This document shows, piece by piece, positions 18,201 to 30,567 of a stretch of DNA of 64,000 nt. Position 1 is the first letter of the stretch; each line of letters begins with the position of its first letter. Source of the DNA: Tausonia pullulans (Eukaryota; Basidiomycota; Tremellomycetes; Cystofilobasidiales; Mrakiaceae); assembly GCA_951802195.1 (NCBI GenBank), contig OX637626.1, positions 1,054,001-1,118,000 of the forward strand, given 5' to 3'. A model generated the notes under the pieces. That model worked only from the letters and a program-made list of their open reading frames with translations, made no database searches and was not told the DNA's origin. Both the position numbers and the translations under genes were made by a program.

Positions 18201-20780
18201 CTCCGCCCGCTGACACACCTCCTTCCCTCCCCGCTCCCTAGGAAATACGCCGCCTACTCGCAGATCTTTGTCCCGTAGGTATCTCTCCTCCTCTTCTTGG
18301 TCGCTGAAGCTCACACCGATTTATTACCCTCTCCAGAATCACCTTCACCATGTCGTACGGCATGAATTTTGCCTGTCTCATGGCGACGCTCGTTCACACC
18401 GTGTACGTCGTTCCGTCAATCTCTGTGCTTCGCGCGGTCGTCAGACTGATCTCCTATCGTCAACAACAGGCTCTACTACCACAAGGAAGTTTGGCGCCAA
18501 GCTCGAAGCACGCTCCACATGCAGACGGACATCCATAGCCGGCTGATGCGGAAATACCGGGAGGTGCCGCGTGAGCAGAACTAGCCTACTCTTTTGAACA
18601 GCCAGCGGGGATGTTAATTAGGGATGTTCGCTTCTGGACAGAATGGTGGTACGCCACCGTGTTCTTGGGCAACCTCGCGCTCGGTACGTGCCTTCATCCG
18701 GCTAGGTGGACTGGATGGGCCACCAGCTGACCGAAACCGAGATACTTGCAGCCCTCGGCGCGACGCTCGGATGGCCGACCGAAATGCCGGCTTGGGCGCT
18801 CATTTTGGCGCTCTTTATCGCGTTCTTCTTCGCGCTGCCGATTGTGAGTCAAGGCTCATTCAACCGAGTTCGTTGCGCTCGAAGCTGATCGTCGTGCTTC
18901 TTGTCTTCTTTCAAGGGCATCGTTCAAGCGTGAGCCGCCTCTCCTTGCATGCTTGATGGATTCTGAGCTGACTTAGACCTCTGGTATGTAGAATCACGAA
19001 CCAGCAGGTTGGTCTGAACGTGTAAGTCGCCTCGCCTTACATTGACCCTCTCCATGAGAAAACATAGCCGACCTCAGCTTCTTTGTGCAGAATCTCGGAA
19101 CTCATCATCGGCTACCTCCTCCCCGGACGGCCCATCTGCAGTATGTCGCATCGTCACCACCTGATTCGAAGTGGCGCGCTTGCTGACGCTGGAGTTTCGG
19201 GGGTCCGCGCACTCAGTGATGACGTTCAAGACGTATTCGTACATCACGCTTGCACAAGGTCTTGATTTCGTCAGCGACATGAAGGTGCGTCCTGCGTGGA
19301 TTGGCTTCATTTTTGGAAAAGAACTGATGAAATTCTTGCTTGACCGTGGTGCTCTTTCTCCAGCTTGGTCACTACATGGTAAGGCTCTTTGCGTGTTGAG
19401 TGAAAAACTTGGACCGAGCTGACTTGCGTTCTTTGCACCGATCAGAAAATGTGCGTGGTGATGAACAGATCATGACGTCCGCCCTTACTTTGACGTTGAC
19501 TCTCGCTCCATCTGTAGTCCACCACGACTCATGTTCACCGTCCAGGTGAGGCATCTGATGTTCCATTGTGCGTTGTTTGACCCCCTATGCTGACCTCTCT
19601 CCCGTGATAGATCGTCGCAACTATCGTCGGGGCCTTTGTCCAAGTCGGGTGACCTTGATTCCTCTTTTCTCCTTCTTTTCGAACATCTTTCTGACTCGAA
19701 TCACTTCTGCAATCGCAGCGTCGGAGCGTGGATGTACAGCCACATCCCAGACAGTTTGTCCTTGAACCGTTAAGCGGCCTTTTCTTGCCCATCAGCTGGC
19801 TGACAGGGCGTTATTTTCTCTGTGTAGTGTGCGACATGAAAAAGCGAAGCGAAGGAAACGCCTTCTGGTGCCCCTCGGCGCAGACGTTTGGCACGGCAAG
19901 CATCAGTGAGTTTGTCTCCGCTGGCGGCTAAGCTCGCCTCACGACGTCAACTGACGGTCTATTCCCTCGGCTGCGATCTAGTATGGGGCGTAATTGGACC
20001 TGCGTACGCCCTGTCTCCATTTTTCTCTTCTTTCTGGTCCGTCTAGACGTGGACTAACGTGGGTTTGCTTCTCTTCAATTTACAGACGTCAATTTTCCAT
20101 CGGCCGGATTTACGGACCCGTGCTCTACGGCTTCCTCGCAGGCACGCTTGCCCCTTTGCCGTTCTACTTCCTTGCACGGAGGAACCCTGGAAAGTGGTAC
20201 AAAGTACGTACTCTATCCACTTCTGTTGACAGCCCAACGTTGACATCTCCTCTCATCCCCTCAGTTCATCAACTGGCCTGTCGTCTTCTCCGCCACCTCC
20301 CTCATGCCCCCGTATCTCCCTATCAACATCATCTCGTTCTGTTACACCAACTGTGCGTCCTCTCGCTCGACTCTCTTTGAGCCTCCTGTTTTTGGACTGA
20401 TGCTAGCTTTCTCCTTTTAGTTATCTTTCAATATCGTACGAAACGATTTTCCAACGTCAGTATCCTTGCATGGCTCCTGATATCCTTCTCTATTATCCCC
20501 TCGGCAGTTGTGCGGAAATACCGCTTCGTTTGGTGGAGTCGTTTCAGTGAGTCTCGTCTACAGTGTCTAGCCTACTGTGTCTGGTCTGACCTGTTCTTCT
20601 CCTCCCTCCCTCAGATTATATCCTTTCGTGAGAGCATCTACCCTGGGCGACGCAGAGGGGCTGGTCTACCATCAGAAGCTAACAGTTCTTTCTCCCTCTC
20701 TTCATACAGAGCCGGCTGGAGCGCAGGCTACGCCATCTCAGTTGTTCGTCTCCCACTCTCCCTCTCATTGTTTCTCGTTC

Positions 20781-20820
<40 letters not shown>

Positions 20821-21127
20821 TTTTCTCTCCCAAACTGAAACCCACCGTCACCGTCTCCTTAGATCCTCATATTCTTCGCTTTCTCACTCCCAACGGATCA
20901 CAATGGCGCCCAGATCGGCAACTCCACGGTGCTGGCCGTTCGTTTCTCCCCTCCCTCCTCGTTCCCTTTCCGCTCTGACCCAACGACTGACGGACGGCTC
21001 TCCATCGCATGCCACGCCCTCCCAGTGGTGGGGGAACACCGTCTACAAATCAACCGCCGACGCCCAAGAGACCCCGTTCAAGAACCTCACCGAGGGCCAG
21101 ACGTTTGGGGATAAGACGTGGACGTAG
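15278..21127 (+). CDS. OPT-family oligopeptide transporter
   Basis: Proton-coupled importer of small peptides at the plasma membrane, split into very many short exons. The hydrophilic N-terminus starts MLAHRLAARTVM and has an acidic stretch (DEQEGIDDEEGDG). Membrane segments begin with TLRVWVLGILGSITLAGVNQ and FFYYRYPSVTIASLIIQLIS. The family landmark HTLITIMAGVAQGTAYA (16541-16600) is followed by IMLVLSTQLIGFSMGG, WPASLVSTALLNT, FFFRVTGAMFIWNF and GLGLSFITFDW-like segments. The C-terminus, ETPFKNLTEGQTFGDKTWT, is typical of OPT proteins and ends at TAG 21125-21127. Introns are mostly 50-100 bp; one near 20770-20880 holds a long CT repeat. I did not resolve every exon boundary. Confidence 0.88.
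20785..20822 (+). repeat. CT microsatellite inside an OPT intron
   Basis: A long uninterrupted run of CT dinucleotides, flanked by further pyrimidine-rich sequence, within an intron near the 3' end of the transporter gene. Confidence 0.8.
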
Positions 21128-21725
21128 ATGGTGGGGAGGGTTGAAACTGATATGGCTGGACCCTCTTCTCGCTGCGTTTTTATTTCTCTACTTCCTTTTT
21201 CTCTTGGTTTACTCTTTTCTTTTCTTTCTGTTTTGAGCTCACGCCCCGATCCCTCTATCACGTCCACTTCCCACCCCCCCCCCCCCCCCCCCCTCCCCTC
21301 CCCTCCCCCCAACCACCCACCCACCACCCCCACTCCTCCTACATACCTATATGCACACGACGCACCGGCGCCCTCGGTGCAAACTGAAAGCCATTCCATA
21401 TTCATTTCTTCTTCTTCGGCTGTTCGTACACGGAGGCGGTCGTAGAAAGGGAAAAGTCGCGAGTGGAGGGGAGAAAAAATATATGAAAAAAGGTAGGAAA
21501 GGAGGAAGAATCGTGGTCTTCCCCCCGCTGGGTAGCTCGGTTTCGAAAGGGACGATGTAGTCGCTTTGTACTTGGAGGAGGGGGAACGTGAGAGTCGTGA
21601 GAAAGTGCGTTTGGAAGTGTTTGGGTGTATGGGAAAGAAGTAAGGGAGGGGGGGAAACGATATCGAAAAAGGGGAAGAAATTGATTGATTGAGAAGACTA
21701 GAGAGAGGGGGACTTCCCGCCCTTC
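21128..21725. other. Convergent 3' region with poly-C tract
   Basis: Between the OPT and SSD1 stop codons. Contains a run of about 20 C residues near 21276-21293 followed by C-rich sequence, then a purine-rich plus strand up to 21720. No gene seen. Confidence 0.6.
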
Positions 21726-24700
21726 TCAGGCCTTCTTGGCGTACGGGTTGACAGCGAAGACCTTGATAACAGGTGGCGACTTCTCCATGTCGGCGCTAAT
21801 GATGACCTGGGAAGATGAGAACGAAGGTACTTAGTGCCAATCCAACTCGACAAATCCACGAACCGACTTTGAAGACTCACGGGAACCTTCATGAGCTCCT
21901 TGATCTCCTGAATGCGGTGACCTCCCTGGCTCTTGAGGCCCTGGAACGTCGGGACAGTTTTAGTCGCCGAGCGGGACCTCTGGACGCTCGACTTCTCCTC
22001 CTCCGGTGAGAGCTTCTTGCCCGTCCCGGGGCGAGCGACAATCTGCTCGGCGTGCTCCTCCTCCTCCTCATCGTCATCGTCAAAGAGGGCACTCTCGGCC
22101 TGGGCAGCCGCGGATCCGGTCTCGAGCGCGGCGTGGTGGTCGCCGGCCTTCTTGACCTTGTTGAGGTGATCGTCATCACCGCGCTCAGCGAGAAAGGCGA
22201 TGACGTCGCGCTCACTCCAGTAGAGCTGGAGCGTCTTGGCGTGCTCGTCGTAGACGAGGTTCTGAGAGTGGGAGGCAAAAAGAGAGTCAGGGAGCAGGAA
22301 GAAGCAATTCAGACGATTGGCCCATAACTCACGTCGAGGGGCATCTGGTCCGCATGGACACGCTTTTCAATGCCGAACTCGGAGACGACGACATCGAACG
22401 CCTCGTCGAGGACGTTGACGACGCTCGCCTCACGGATGACGGATCCGTAGCGCTCGGTGAGATCGTGGAGGAGAACGCAAAGGAAGAGGTGGGCTGACTG
22501 CTCCTGGGCAAGCTTAGCGCCCTCCTTCTTCATGTTGCAGTTCTGCGCCGTCTTGGCGACAGTGTCGCGGTCCATCTGGAACCTCGACTCTTGCGGCTGA
22601 CCGGTTGACGATTCGTCGAGCGAAGCGAGTAGCTGCCGGTGGACGACGACGTCGGCGTACCGCCGGATCGGGCTCGTGAAGTGCGTGTAGAGCGGAGCGT
22701 TGAGGGCGTAGTGCGAATACTTGGCGATGTCGATCATGCCGGAGCAGAAGTACTTGGCCTTGTGCATGCCCTTGCCGGCCAGAAGCTCGAGGAGGAGCTT
22801 CGACTCGTCACCCTTGACGGCCGCGAGCGACGTCTGGAGCGCTCCGGCACTCGAGCCGTCGAGCTCGAACCCGAGTCGAGCGGCATGGGCAACATAGGCG
22901 TCAATCCGTCGCTCTGAGGGCGATTCGTGGCGACGAAGGAGAGCCTGCTCCGGCAGGTTGGCAGCGATCTGGGTGGCCGCCGAGATATTGGCCTGAAGCA
23001 TGAACTCCTGAACGAGGTAGTTGGACTCCTTGCGGGTCTCGGCGAAGCAGTCGGTCGGTCGGCCCTCGTCGTCGAGCGTGAACTGAAGCTTGAGGTTATC
23101 GAACTGGAGCGCTCCATTCTCGAACCGGCGGTCGGCCATCTTCTTGGCGAGTATCTGGAGGAAGGGTGGGATGACGGGTCAAAATTCTCTCTCTCTCTCT
23201 GTCTTTTGGAGATAGACCTGGCCAACGACTCACCTGCATCTGCTTAATGTCCGCCTCGAGCTCTTCGACCTTGTGGGAGACGTTCTCCTCAAGCTCAACG
23301 TTGAGCGAGCGGCCCTCAATGACGTCCTGAGCGTCGGCGTACGCAATCTTGGCGCACGAACGGATGACAGACTTCGTGAACGACGTCTTGACGACCCTGC
23401 CGTCGGCGGTGATGGTGAGGAAGATTGAGAATGTGAGCCTGTCCTCGCCCGGGATGAGCGAGCAGAGCTGCTCGCTCAGCGCTGGCGGGAGCATTGGGAC
23501 CGCTCGCTGGACAAGGTAGACGCTCGTTGCACGCTTGCGCGCGTCGCGGTCGAGCGCGGTGCCCGGCTTGACAAAGTGCGAGACATCGGCGATGTGAACA
23601 CCGACCTCATAGGTGCCATCTTCATTCTTGATGACCGAGAGTGCGTCATCGAGATCCTTAGCCGTCATGGGGTCGATGGTGAAGACCCGGGTCTCACGAA
23701 GATCCTTGCGGGTCTCGATCTCACGCTCCGGGATCGACCAAGGGAGCGGCGGGAGGCACTTGAGGACGCTCTCGGAGAAGTCCTCGGTCGGGAAATTGCA
23801 GTCCTTGAGGAGCGCCGACGTCTCAACCTCGACCTGGCCGATGGTACCAATCTCCTCAACGAGCGTTCCAAAGGGGTGAAGCGAGGTGATAGGCCAACGC
23901 TTAATGCATGCGCAGAAGAGTGTGCTCGCGTACGCGTCGGACCGTTCGAGGAAATCGGCGGGCGCCTGCTCCGTCGGGATCGCGATGAGCGGGACCCGCT
24001 TGTCGGTCGGCTTGAACCAGACAATCTTGGGCCGCTCGACTTGCCGAGGCTTGTCAGCTCCAGGGCCCTCGCGTTCACGGCGCTCGGCCTCTTGCTTCTC
24101 CTTGGTGACAGCCGACGAAGGTCGGAGGAGGCCAAGGGTACCGGAGAAGAGCTGACCGGGCATGCGCTCAACGACGGCAACCACGTGCCCCGCGAACTGG
24201 GGCTTGGTCTCATCGTTGACCTCTTCGTCATCGAAGAGCATCATGCCCTGACCCTCGACTTCAACGTCGTCCTTCTTCTTGTCACTCCTGCGCGCCGCAG
24301 CGGACTGGAGACCGCCAACCGCCCTGCCCGCTCCTCCCGGGTAGCTGTTGTACGCGGCATTTTCCTCCTTCTTGCGCTTCTTGTCCTCCTTTTCCTTCTT
24401 TGAAGCCCAAACTTCGTCGACGTCGAGCAGCTCGACAGCCACGGTGTCGCCATCGAGGGCGCGGTTCCTGTCGCGCGAGCCAGAGATGTAGATATCGGCG
24501 TCGAGGACCTCGGTGGCGATGTAGGCGTCAGACCGATTGCGCTTGTTGACGCGGAGGATGCCGATGACGAGCTTGCCAGCCGCGAGGAGCGGCGGAAGTG
24601 AGGCCGCAGGGAGGTAAGGCGAGAAGAGCGATTTGCGCTGGGGCTGCTGCTGCTGTTGCTGGATTTGGAGCTGGAACGCCTGGAGCTGCTGGGGGATGTT

Positions 24701-26892
24701 GAAGTAAGGCTGGGAGTTGGCGTAGAGCACTGTGAGAGCCGATCGGCAGGTTAGTCTCATCTCAGTGAGCTGGAGAGAGAGAGAGACTCACTGTTGGGGA
24801 GCATGTTGGGAAGAGCGAACGAAGCCATCTTGGAGTGGCCACCTCCAGCAGCCGCACGGAAGGCAGCGATGGACTGGAGCTGGGCCTGAGCCTGGGCGAG
24901 GTCACCAGACATGCCACCGCCCTGCTGCTGAACGGAGCCAACTCCACCATCTAAGGAGAGAAGAAGGACAGTCAGATCAAATGTGGCAGTAAAAATAAAG
25001 CTCAGCAAGAGGCCACGTACTCATCCGCCATGAGCCCTCCATAGTGCTTGACTGCCTAGAGTGGTTGCCAGACTGGAATCCGCCGCTCATGTTGCCGTAG
25101 GGTTCGTCCGCCCAATCGAAGCGACCACCGCCAGGACCACCGCCGATGAGGTTGTTCATCTGGGCTGATCCACCGATCGAACCTCCGCCAGGAACGCGGC
25201 TCGCGAGGTTCACGGAGTGGCGGCGGCCATGGCCCGAGGGGAGGCTGTCGAACGCTCCACCTCCTCCCCCAACACCACCAAAAGTCGCCCCGCCACCTAG
25301 ACTTTGCTGGGGTTGGTGGAACTGGCCAAAGTTGCCCGTGCGAGCGAGGTCATTGCCGAAGGACGAGACCGTCGGCGAAGGCGCGACAGACTGGACCCGC
25401 CGGTGACGGTCCATGCCGAGCGGCTGGTTCTCCGGGAGGGAGCCGAACGAGCCCTGAAGTGTCGGCTGCTGCTGTTGGGCGTTGAGGATGAGCTCCCGCT
25501 GCTGGCGCTGGAGTTCCTCAATCTGCTGCTGAAGGCGGACCTAAAGATGAAGAGATGTGGGAGGGATCGTCAGTAGGAGAAGCGAGGGAGGGTTCGAGAC
25601 AGACGCACTTGCTCTGCCATGGCCGGGCTCATCTCGCTGCCCGTCCGCCTGTGCGCCCTCGCGGCGAGACCGAGGAGGCCGCCGATGCCAGGAACGACGG
25701 GTCCCGCCGACAGAGGCGTGATGCCGAACTGCTGCCTGGCCGTATCGTCGTCGATGTCGACCGATCCGCCGTAGGCAGGCTCGAGCGTCGAGGTCCGTCG
25801 GCGGACGCCAAAGGTGAACTGAGGGGCAAGGACTGGGCGTCCTCCACCGCCCGGAGCAGCTGACGCGCCTGCAGCGTCATTGCCCTGCTGAGCGGCGAGG
25901 GCGGCGAAGCGAGGAGCGGTGAAGCTGCCCATCGGGACCTGCTGCTGCTGTCCTCCACCGCGCTGGGGAGCGTTGACAGCCGACGCAGGGATCGGAGGCA
26001 TGCTGAGTCCGTTGTGGTCGAACGAGTCCTGCTCCTCCGAGACCTGGTCAAGCGTTGCCTGCGAGGGGTGAAAGACGGCCGCGTTCGGGTTGGGCGCCTT
26101 AGGTGTGAAGGAGGGCGACGGCGCCATGGCCGTGGCCGCCGAGCCACCTGCAGGCTGAGTAGGAGGAGGGGCAACGATGGGGATCGGCCGGGGTCCACCC
26201 CGAGGTGAAATGAGGGCGGTCGCCTGGCTGACGGTCGTAGGAGGGCTGTCCGTGGCCGACGCTGGCTTGGGCGGCATTCCCTTCAGATCTCCGATTACAC
26301 GTTGGAGCGAGTCAAAGGCGTCGGTGTTCTTGTCGCCTCCTCCGGCCGTGGAGGAGGCCGAGGACGAGCCAGAGTTCTTGCCTCGGCCGCCGCCGCCGTT
26401 GCCGCCCGTCGCGGGCGACTTGACGCGGCGCTGCTGCTGCTGAGTGGACGAGGACGAGCTTGACTTGGCTCCTCCGGTCGAGACAGTGCCGCTGGGCGAG
26501 GACTTGCTGCCTCCCGCACCGCCAGCATTGCTCGACTTCGCGGTCGTCGGCTTCTGCGTCCCAGACGACGACTGCCGACGAGGGGCCTTGGGCTTGTCAC
26601 CGGCGGCGCCCTCGTCCTTCTTGATGTTGTTGTTGCTGTTGTTGCTCGACGCGGGCGGGCGGGAGCGCGAACTAGCTGAGGACGACTGGGCGCGGGCCTT
26701 GCTAGGGTTGCGTCCCTGCTGCTCGCTGGAGGTCGATGACTTAGCCTGCTGCCTGTCTGCTCCCTCTGCGGTGGGCTTCTTAGGCCCGGGTTGACCTCGC
26801 GAGACGGTGGGCGGCTTCGGGGTGGTGGTGGGGGCTGTGATGGAGGCGAGAACCGCCGCCGGCTTGGAGGTGGCCTCAGTGGAAGATGACAT
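21726..26892 (-). CDS. SSD1: SSD1-type RNB-domain RNA-binding protein
   Basis: Member of the Dis3L2/RNase II group that in yeasts binds cell-wall mRNAs and controls their translation or localisation. The start MSSSTEATSKPAAV at 26892 opens a disordered region of roughly 460 residues rich in Ser, Gly, Gln and Pro. A further low-complexity exon follows, then cold-shock domains (FSPYLPAASLPPLLAAGKLV, GQLFSGTLGLLRPSS) and the RNB domain from about FTIDPMTAKDLDDALS, GTYEVGVHIADVSHFVKPG and RKRATSVYLVQRAVPMLPP to YTHFTSPIRRYADVVVHRQL. An S1-like C-terminus ends FAVNPYAKKA at 21726. All four aspartates of the RNase II active-site signature (D-x5-D-x-D-D) are present. In Saccharomyces Ssd1 the activity is reported lost, so this copy may still be a nuclease. 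Confidence 0.9.
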
Positions 26893-28406
26893 GGACGCGC
26901 GACTGGAGGGGAAGATCGACAAGGAAGAGAGGTCAGCGAGCAGGAGAACAAAGGTCAAGACCGGGCGAAGCGACGTACAATGCGGAGGTCAGATGGGTGT
27001 CTCAGCTGACTGACTGAGGATTATGGGTGGAGGGAAGTAAGATGTCGTGTGGGAGCTCGCGGGCTAGACAGATGGAGGGAGGGTCGGAGCGTCAGAGTCG
27101 CGTCTCGAGAAGGTAAACGAAGTGGGATCGCTTGTATGCATGCATGCGTGCACTTTGTGCGTGCGAGTAAGGGGCGCAGTGAGAAGCGAGAGTTCCCCTG
27201 CGATGGCCCGCCGATCTGGTCACAGTCGGTTCATGGAAGGGAGGAGAGAGAGAGGCGGAAGAGGGTTGACGTCGCGGCCACCCGACGGACGGCTTTCCTC
27301 GCTGTCTTCTCTCCTCATGCTTCATCGCCTGCTTGCTTGACAAGGGATAGCCCAGCAACTCCCACATCGAGCCGGGGTCCCAGCAGAACGGCCAGCGTGA
27401 GCAGACGGGCAAGATATGCTCTCGGGGTAAGAGGGCCGCGGTCGCAGTCAGGTCGTCATCGCAGGGGTGAGCCAGGCGGCAGCAGTCTCGCCTCCCATCG
27501 CACGTCGACGAGCGGTCCCATCGAGCGCCTGGCAGTCGCCCGGCGCAAGACGACAGAACAGGGACATCCTCCCCGAGCCCGCGGCGATGGCCACAGTGGA
27601 CAGGTGCAGCAGCGGCGGTCATACGCACAAGGACGCGAGGGCCGAGCGGGGAGAGAAGGTTCAGGCGAGGAGGGTGGGGTGGGAGAGAGGAGAGAGGGGC
27701 GTGTTTTTGTTGGTGACTTGGGGTTGTGTGGGTGCTAGGAGAAGCCGACGGGTGTTCTGTGTTGCACCGATTCAGAAGGGGGAGAGCGAGCGAAAGAGGG
27801 AAGGAGCGGGATGGAGGAGGGGAGGGAAGGAGGAGAGTGAGAGATGAAGAGAGCGAGAGCGGGCGGGCGGGAGCCTGAGAAGGAACTCGCGCGACTCGTC
27901 GTCGGCCCCGTGCTAGCCAGGCGGCAGGCTCTCGTCGTCAAGGGCCGGGCCCTCTCACTCTGTGCATACTCGTGCTCCCTGGTCGCGCTCACAGAGGGCT
28001 AAGTCACATCATTCGTATCATCAGGCAGAGAGCGGTGGCGGAGGAGCCAGGACTGCGCGGCAGAGGGCTCAGTCCACACCTCTGCGCGATCCTCGCTCGA
28101 ACGGCCCCTCGGTTCCTTTACTCTCTAACAGGCAGAGTCTTCTATTACCATCTACATTCAAACAAGACCCACCGTCTGTACCCGCCTGCCTCGTCCCTCG
28201 CGGTCGTTGTCGTTTCAAGTCCCCTTTCACTTCTCCTCGTTACCCCTGGCGGCATGGAGCGCCCTGTCCCTCGTTCCAGATCCGGCCAAAGTTGATACGG
28301 GTAATGTCTAGTGCTGGACGAAACACTCTATTCGAATAAAATAAAACCCCCTCTAGGTTCTGCAGCTTCTACCACAGCAGTCATTTTGTCTCGGCCATCT
28401 TCCTCG
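26893..28406. other. SSD1 5' region, no separate gene seen
   Basis: About 1.5 kb between the SSD1 start and the stop of the same-strand dehydrogenase. The plus strand is purine-rich near 27630-27880. Several overlapping short frames exist but none has splice context. A long SSD1 leader or upstream introns are plausible. A 17-bp string at 28305-28321 is identical to 2107-2123. Confidence 0.5.
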
Positions 28407-30149
28407 TCACTCGCCCTTGCCCCGGACAGCGTTGAGCGCTCCCTTTCCCTCGTCGCAGACTCGCTGGACGTTGATCCGGGCGAGATCGAGAGCACGAACG
28501 AAGTACTCGCTCGACATGCCCCTGCGCGAGCAGGCAAGATGGCATCAGGACGCGGTCGGTAGAGAAGAGTGCTACCGCCAGCGGGACTTACGACATGTGA
28601 GGCGTGAGGAACACGTTCTTGAGCGTCCACAGCGGGCTGTCAGCTCCCAGCGGCTCGGGGACCGTCACATCGAGGGAGGCTGCTCCGATCTTGAGATCGC
28701 CCGAGTATGTCTTGTCAAGGCCGTTCTGGAGTGCCTCGATGAGCGCGTCCTGGTCGACGGTATCTGGGTTTGGCAAGCCTTCAGTCCGACGACACACACC
28801 GCCACTCCATTTGTTTCCGCTCGGGCTCACCTCCTCGACCAATGTTGACAAAGGCCGCGTCCGGCTTCATCGCCTTGAAGGCCTCAACTCCGACATACTT
28901 GGTCGTACCCGCGCTTGAAGGGAGAGTGTTGACGACGACGTCCGCCTCACTATAGAATGTGCGAATCGAGCTGGCATCCTCTGTCGAGTACCATGCCTCT
29001 GGAAGGTCTGAGAATGAGGGGCAAAGAACGTCAGCGCTCAGCTCATCCGCGCCGTCTCTCTCCGCCCTTGCCAACTGCGCACCCCCAGTGTGGTCCCCGG
29101 TCCCCTCGACCAAGTATCCTCCGACACTCGACTTCTTGCCCGCCCTGTTCGCAGCGACGACCCGCATTCCGAGTGCCTTGGCCATCCGAGCGGTCTCACG
29201 GCCGATGTGGCCGTACCCGAGAATGCCGATCGTCGCACCGCGGAGCTCGCGAATGGTGAAGCCTTCAGCCAGAAGCTCAGGGTGCTGCAGGGAGCGATGT
29301 ATCGTGGGTGAGGCAGGGATCAAGAGATAGAGGAATAAAATGGGAGTCAGCCGCTGTATTGCAACAGTGGTAAAGAGAGAAAAACGCACCGGGATCCATC
29401 GCTTCTCATTCGCGCCCGAAAGAACGAACCGAGGAAAGCCGTGCCAGAGGGCCATGACGGAGGCAAGGACGTGCTCCGAGATGGGAACGACACTGTGAAG
29501 AAAATAATCGGGTGTGAGATATGCGGTATCGAGAGGAAGGAACTACATCAGCCACCCCGGTGATACGGACTGGATACCCGAGGCCGATGCGACGATGATC
29601 GGGTGCCTCTCGGGGAGCGACTTGTAGCTGAAAGCCACGAGGACAGTACCAAGATGGAGGGAGTCAGAGATGCCTGAAGCGTGAATTGAGCCTGGTGATC
29701 TTGGCACTTACAAGGCCGAGCTCTCCACGTGATTCGAGCCAGCACTGGCCTGTCAGCGGGTTGGCAAGAGTCTATGTCAACCATCGCCTTTTTCCTTTGT
29801 CCCCATTCCACTTGGCCAACTGGCTCCTCTCACCAGCTGGATCAACTTGAGTCGAGGCGTCTGCTTGATTGACGTCCTAACGGAAACGCCCAGATGTCAG
29901 CCCCTCGGCACTTCTCATCCCTTCTGGTTGAAGGACTACTTACAGGCTGTTAGGAAACTGGAACAGGAAGAGCACATCGGCGTTCGCATACTCCTCTTCC
30001 GTCGGCGGCTCCTCGTTCGGGTTCGTCCGACAGACAACAACGACTTCCCTGCCCTGGCTCGCGAGCGCGCTTGTGAAAGTCTGGAGCGCCGAGGCCGGGT
30101 ACGTCGGGATGAGGACGAGGATGTTGATCGTGGGAGGGTGTTGGGTCAT
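28407..30149 (-). CDS. D-isomer-specific 2-hydroxyacid dehydrogenase
   Basis: NAD(P)-dependent oxidoreductase of the D-2-hydroxyacid family, acting on small 2-keto or 2-hydroxy acids. The start [18 protein letters not shown] is at 30149. Mid-gene exons include [20 protein letters not shown], the Rossmann motif [13 protein letters not shown] and [19 protein letters not shown]. Catalytic residues appear as Arg in FVNIGRGG, Glu in [16 protein letters not shown] and His in FLTPHMSG. It ends [18 protein letters not shown] at TGA 28407-28409. About seven exons are visible. The exact substrate cannot be read from sequence. Divergent from the nitronate monooxygenase gene across about 420 bp. Confidence 0.87.
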
Positions 30150-30567
30150 ATTTGTATGAGTAGCACGATCTTTTGGATGGGCGAGGGAGGTAGTGAGCGT
30201 TCGAGGGGAGGGGGGGAAAGAGACGTCCAATTGAGACGAGGCGGAGGGAAGCAAGCGCCCGGTCGTCGGTCTTGCCCGAAGACGATGACTCCGAGAGACC
30301 GGCAAGTGTGCGCGAAATGTCGACGATATCGCAAGTCCATGACCAACTTGATCGGACGCGGCCGAACCGGGGAAGGACGCTGGGCTGTCGTCTATCTTGT
30401 CGTCAATGTGTCGGAACCAAGGAAGCGCTCAGCGCATTGTCGTCAAAGATCGCCGCCGCTTCGGCCGATCTCGCGCGCGGAAGGGGTCAGAGGGTGACGT
30501 CTGGAGGCCATCAACGTTCGCGTCCAACAACACCCACCAATCCTTGCCTTGACTCGTGCAACTACCC
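30150..30567. promoter_or_regulatory. Shared promoter region of two divergent oxidoreductase genes
   Basis: 418 bp between the start codons of the dehydrogenase (minus) and the nitronate monooxygenase (plus). No convincing motif was picked out. Confidence 0.4.

Noticed and set aside
27049-27992. Several open frames in the SSD1 upstream region
   Set aside because: Overlapping on both strands, purine-rich repeats, no conserved motif; most likely leader sequence.
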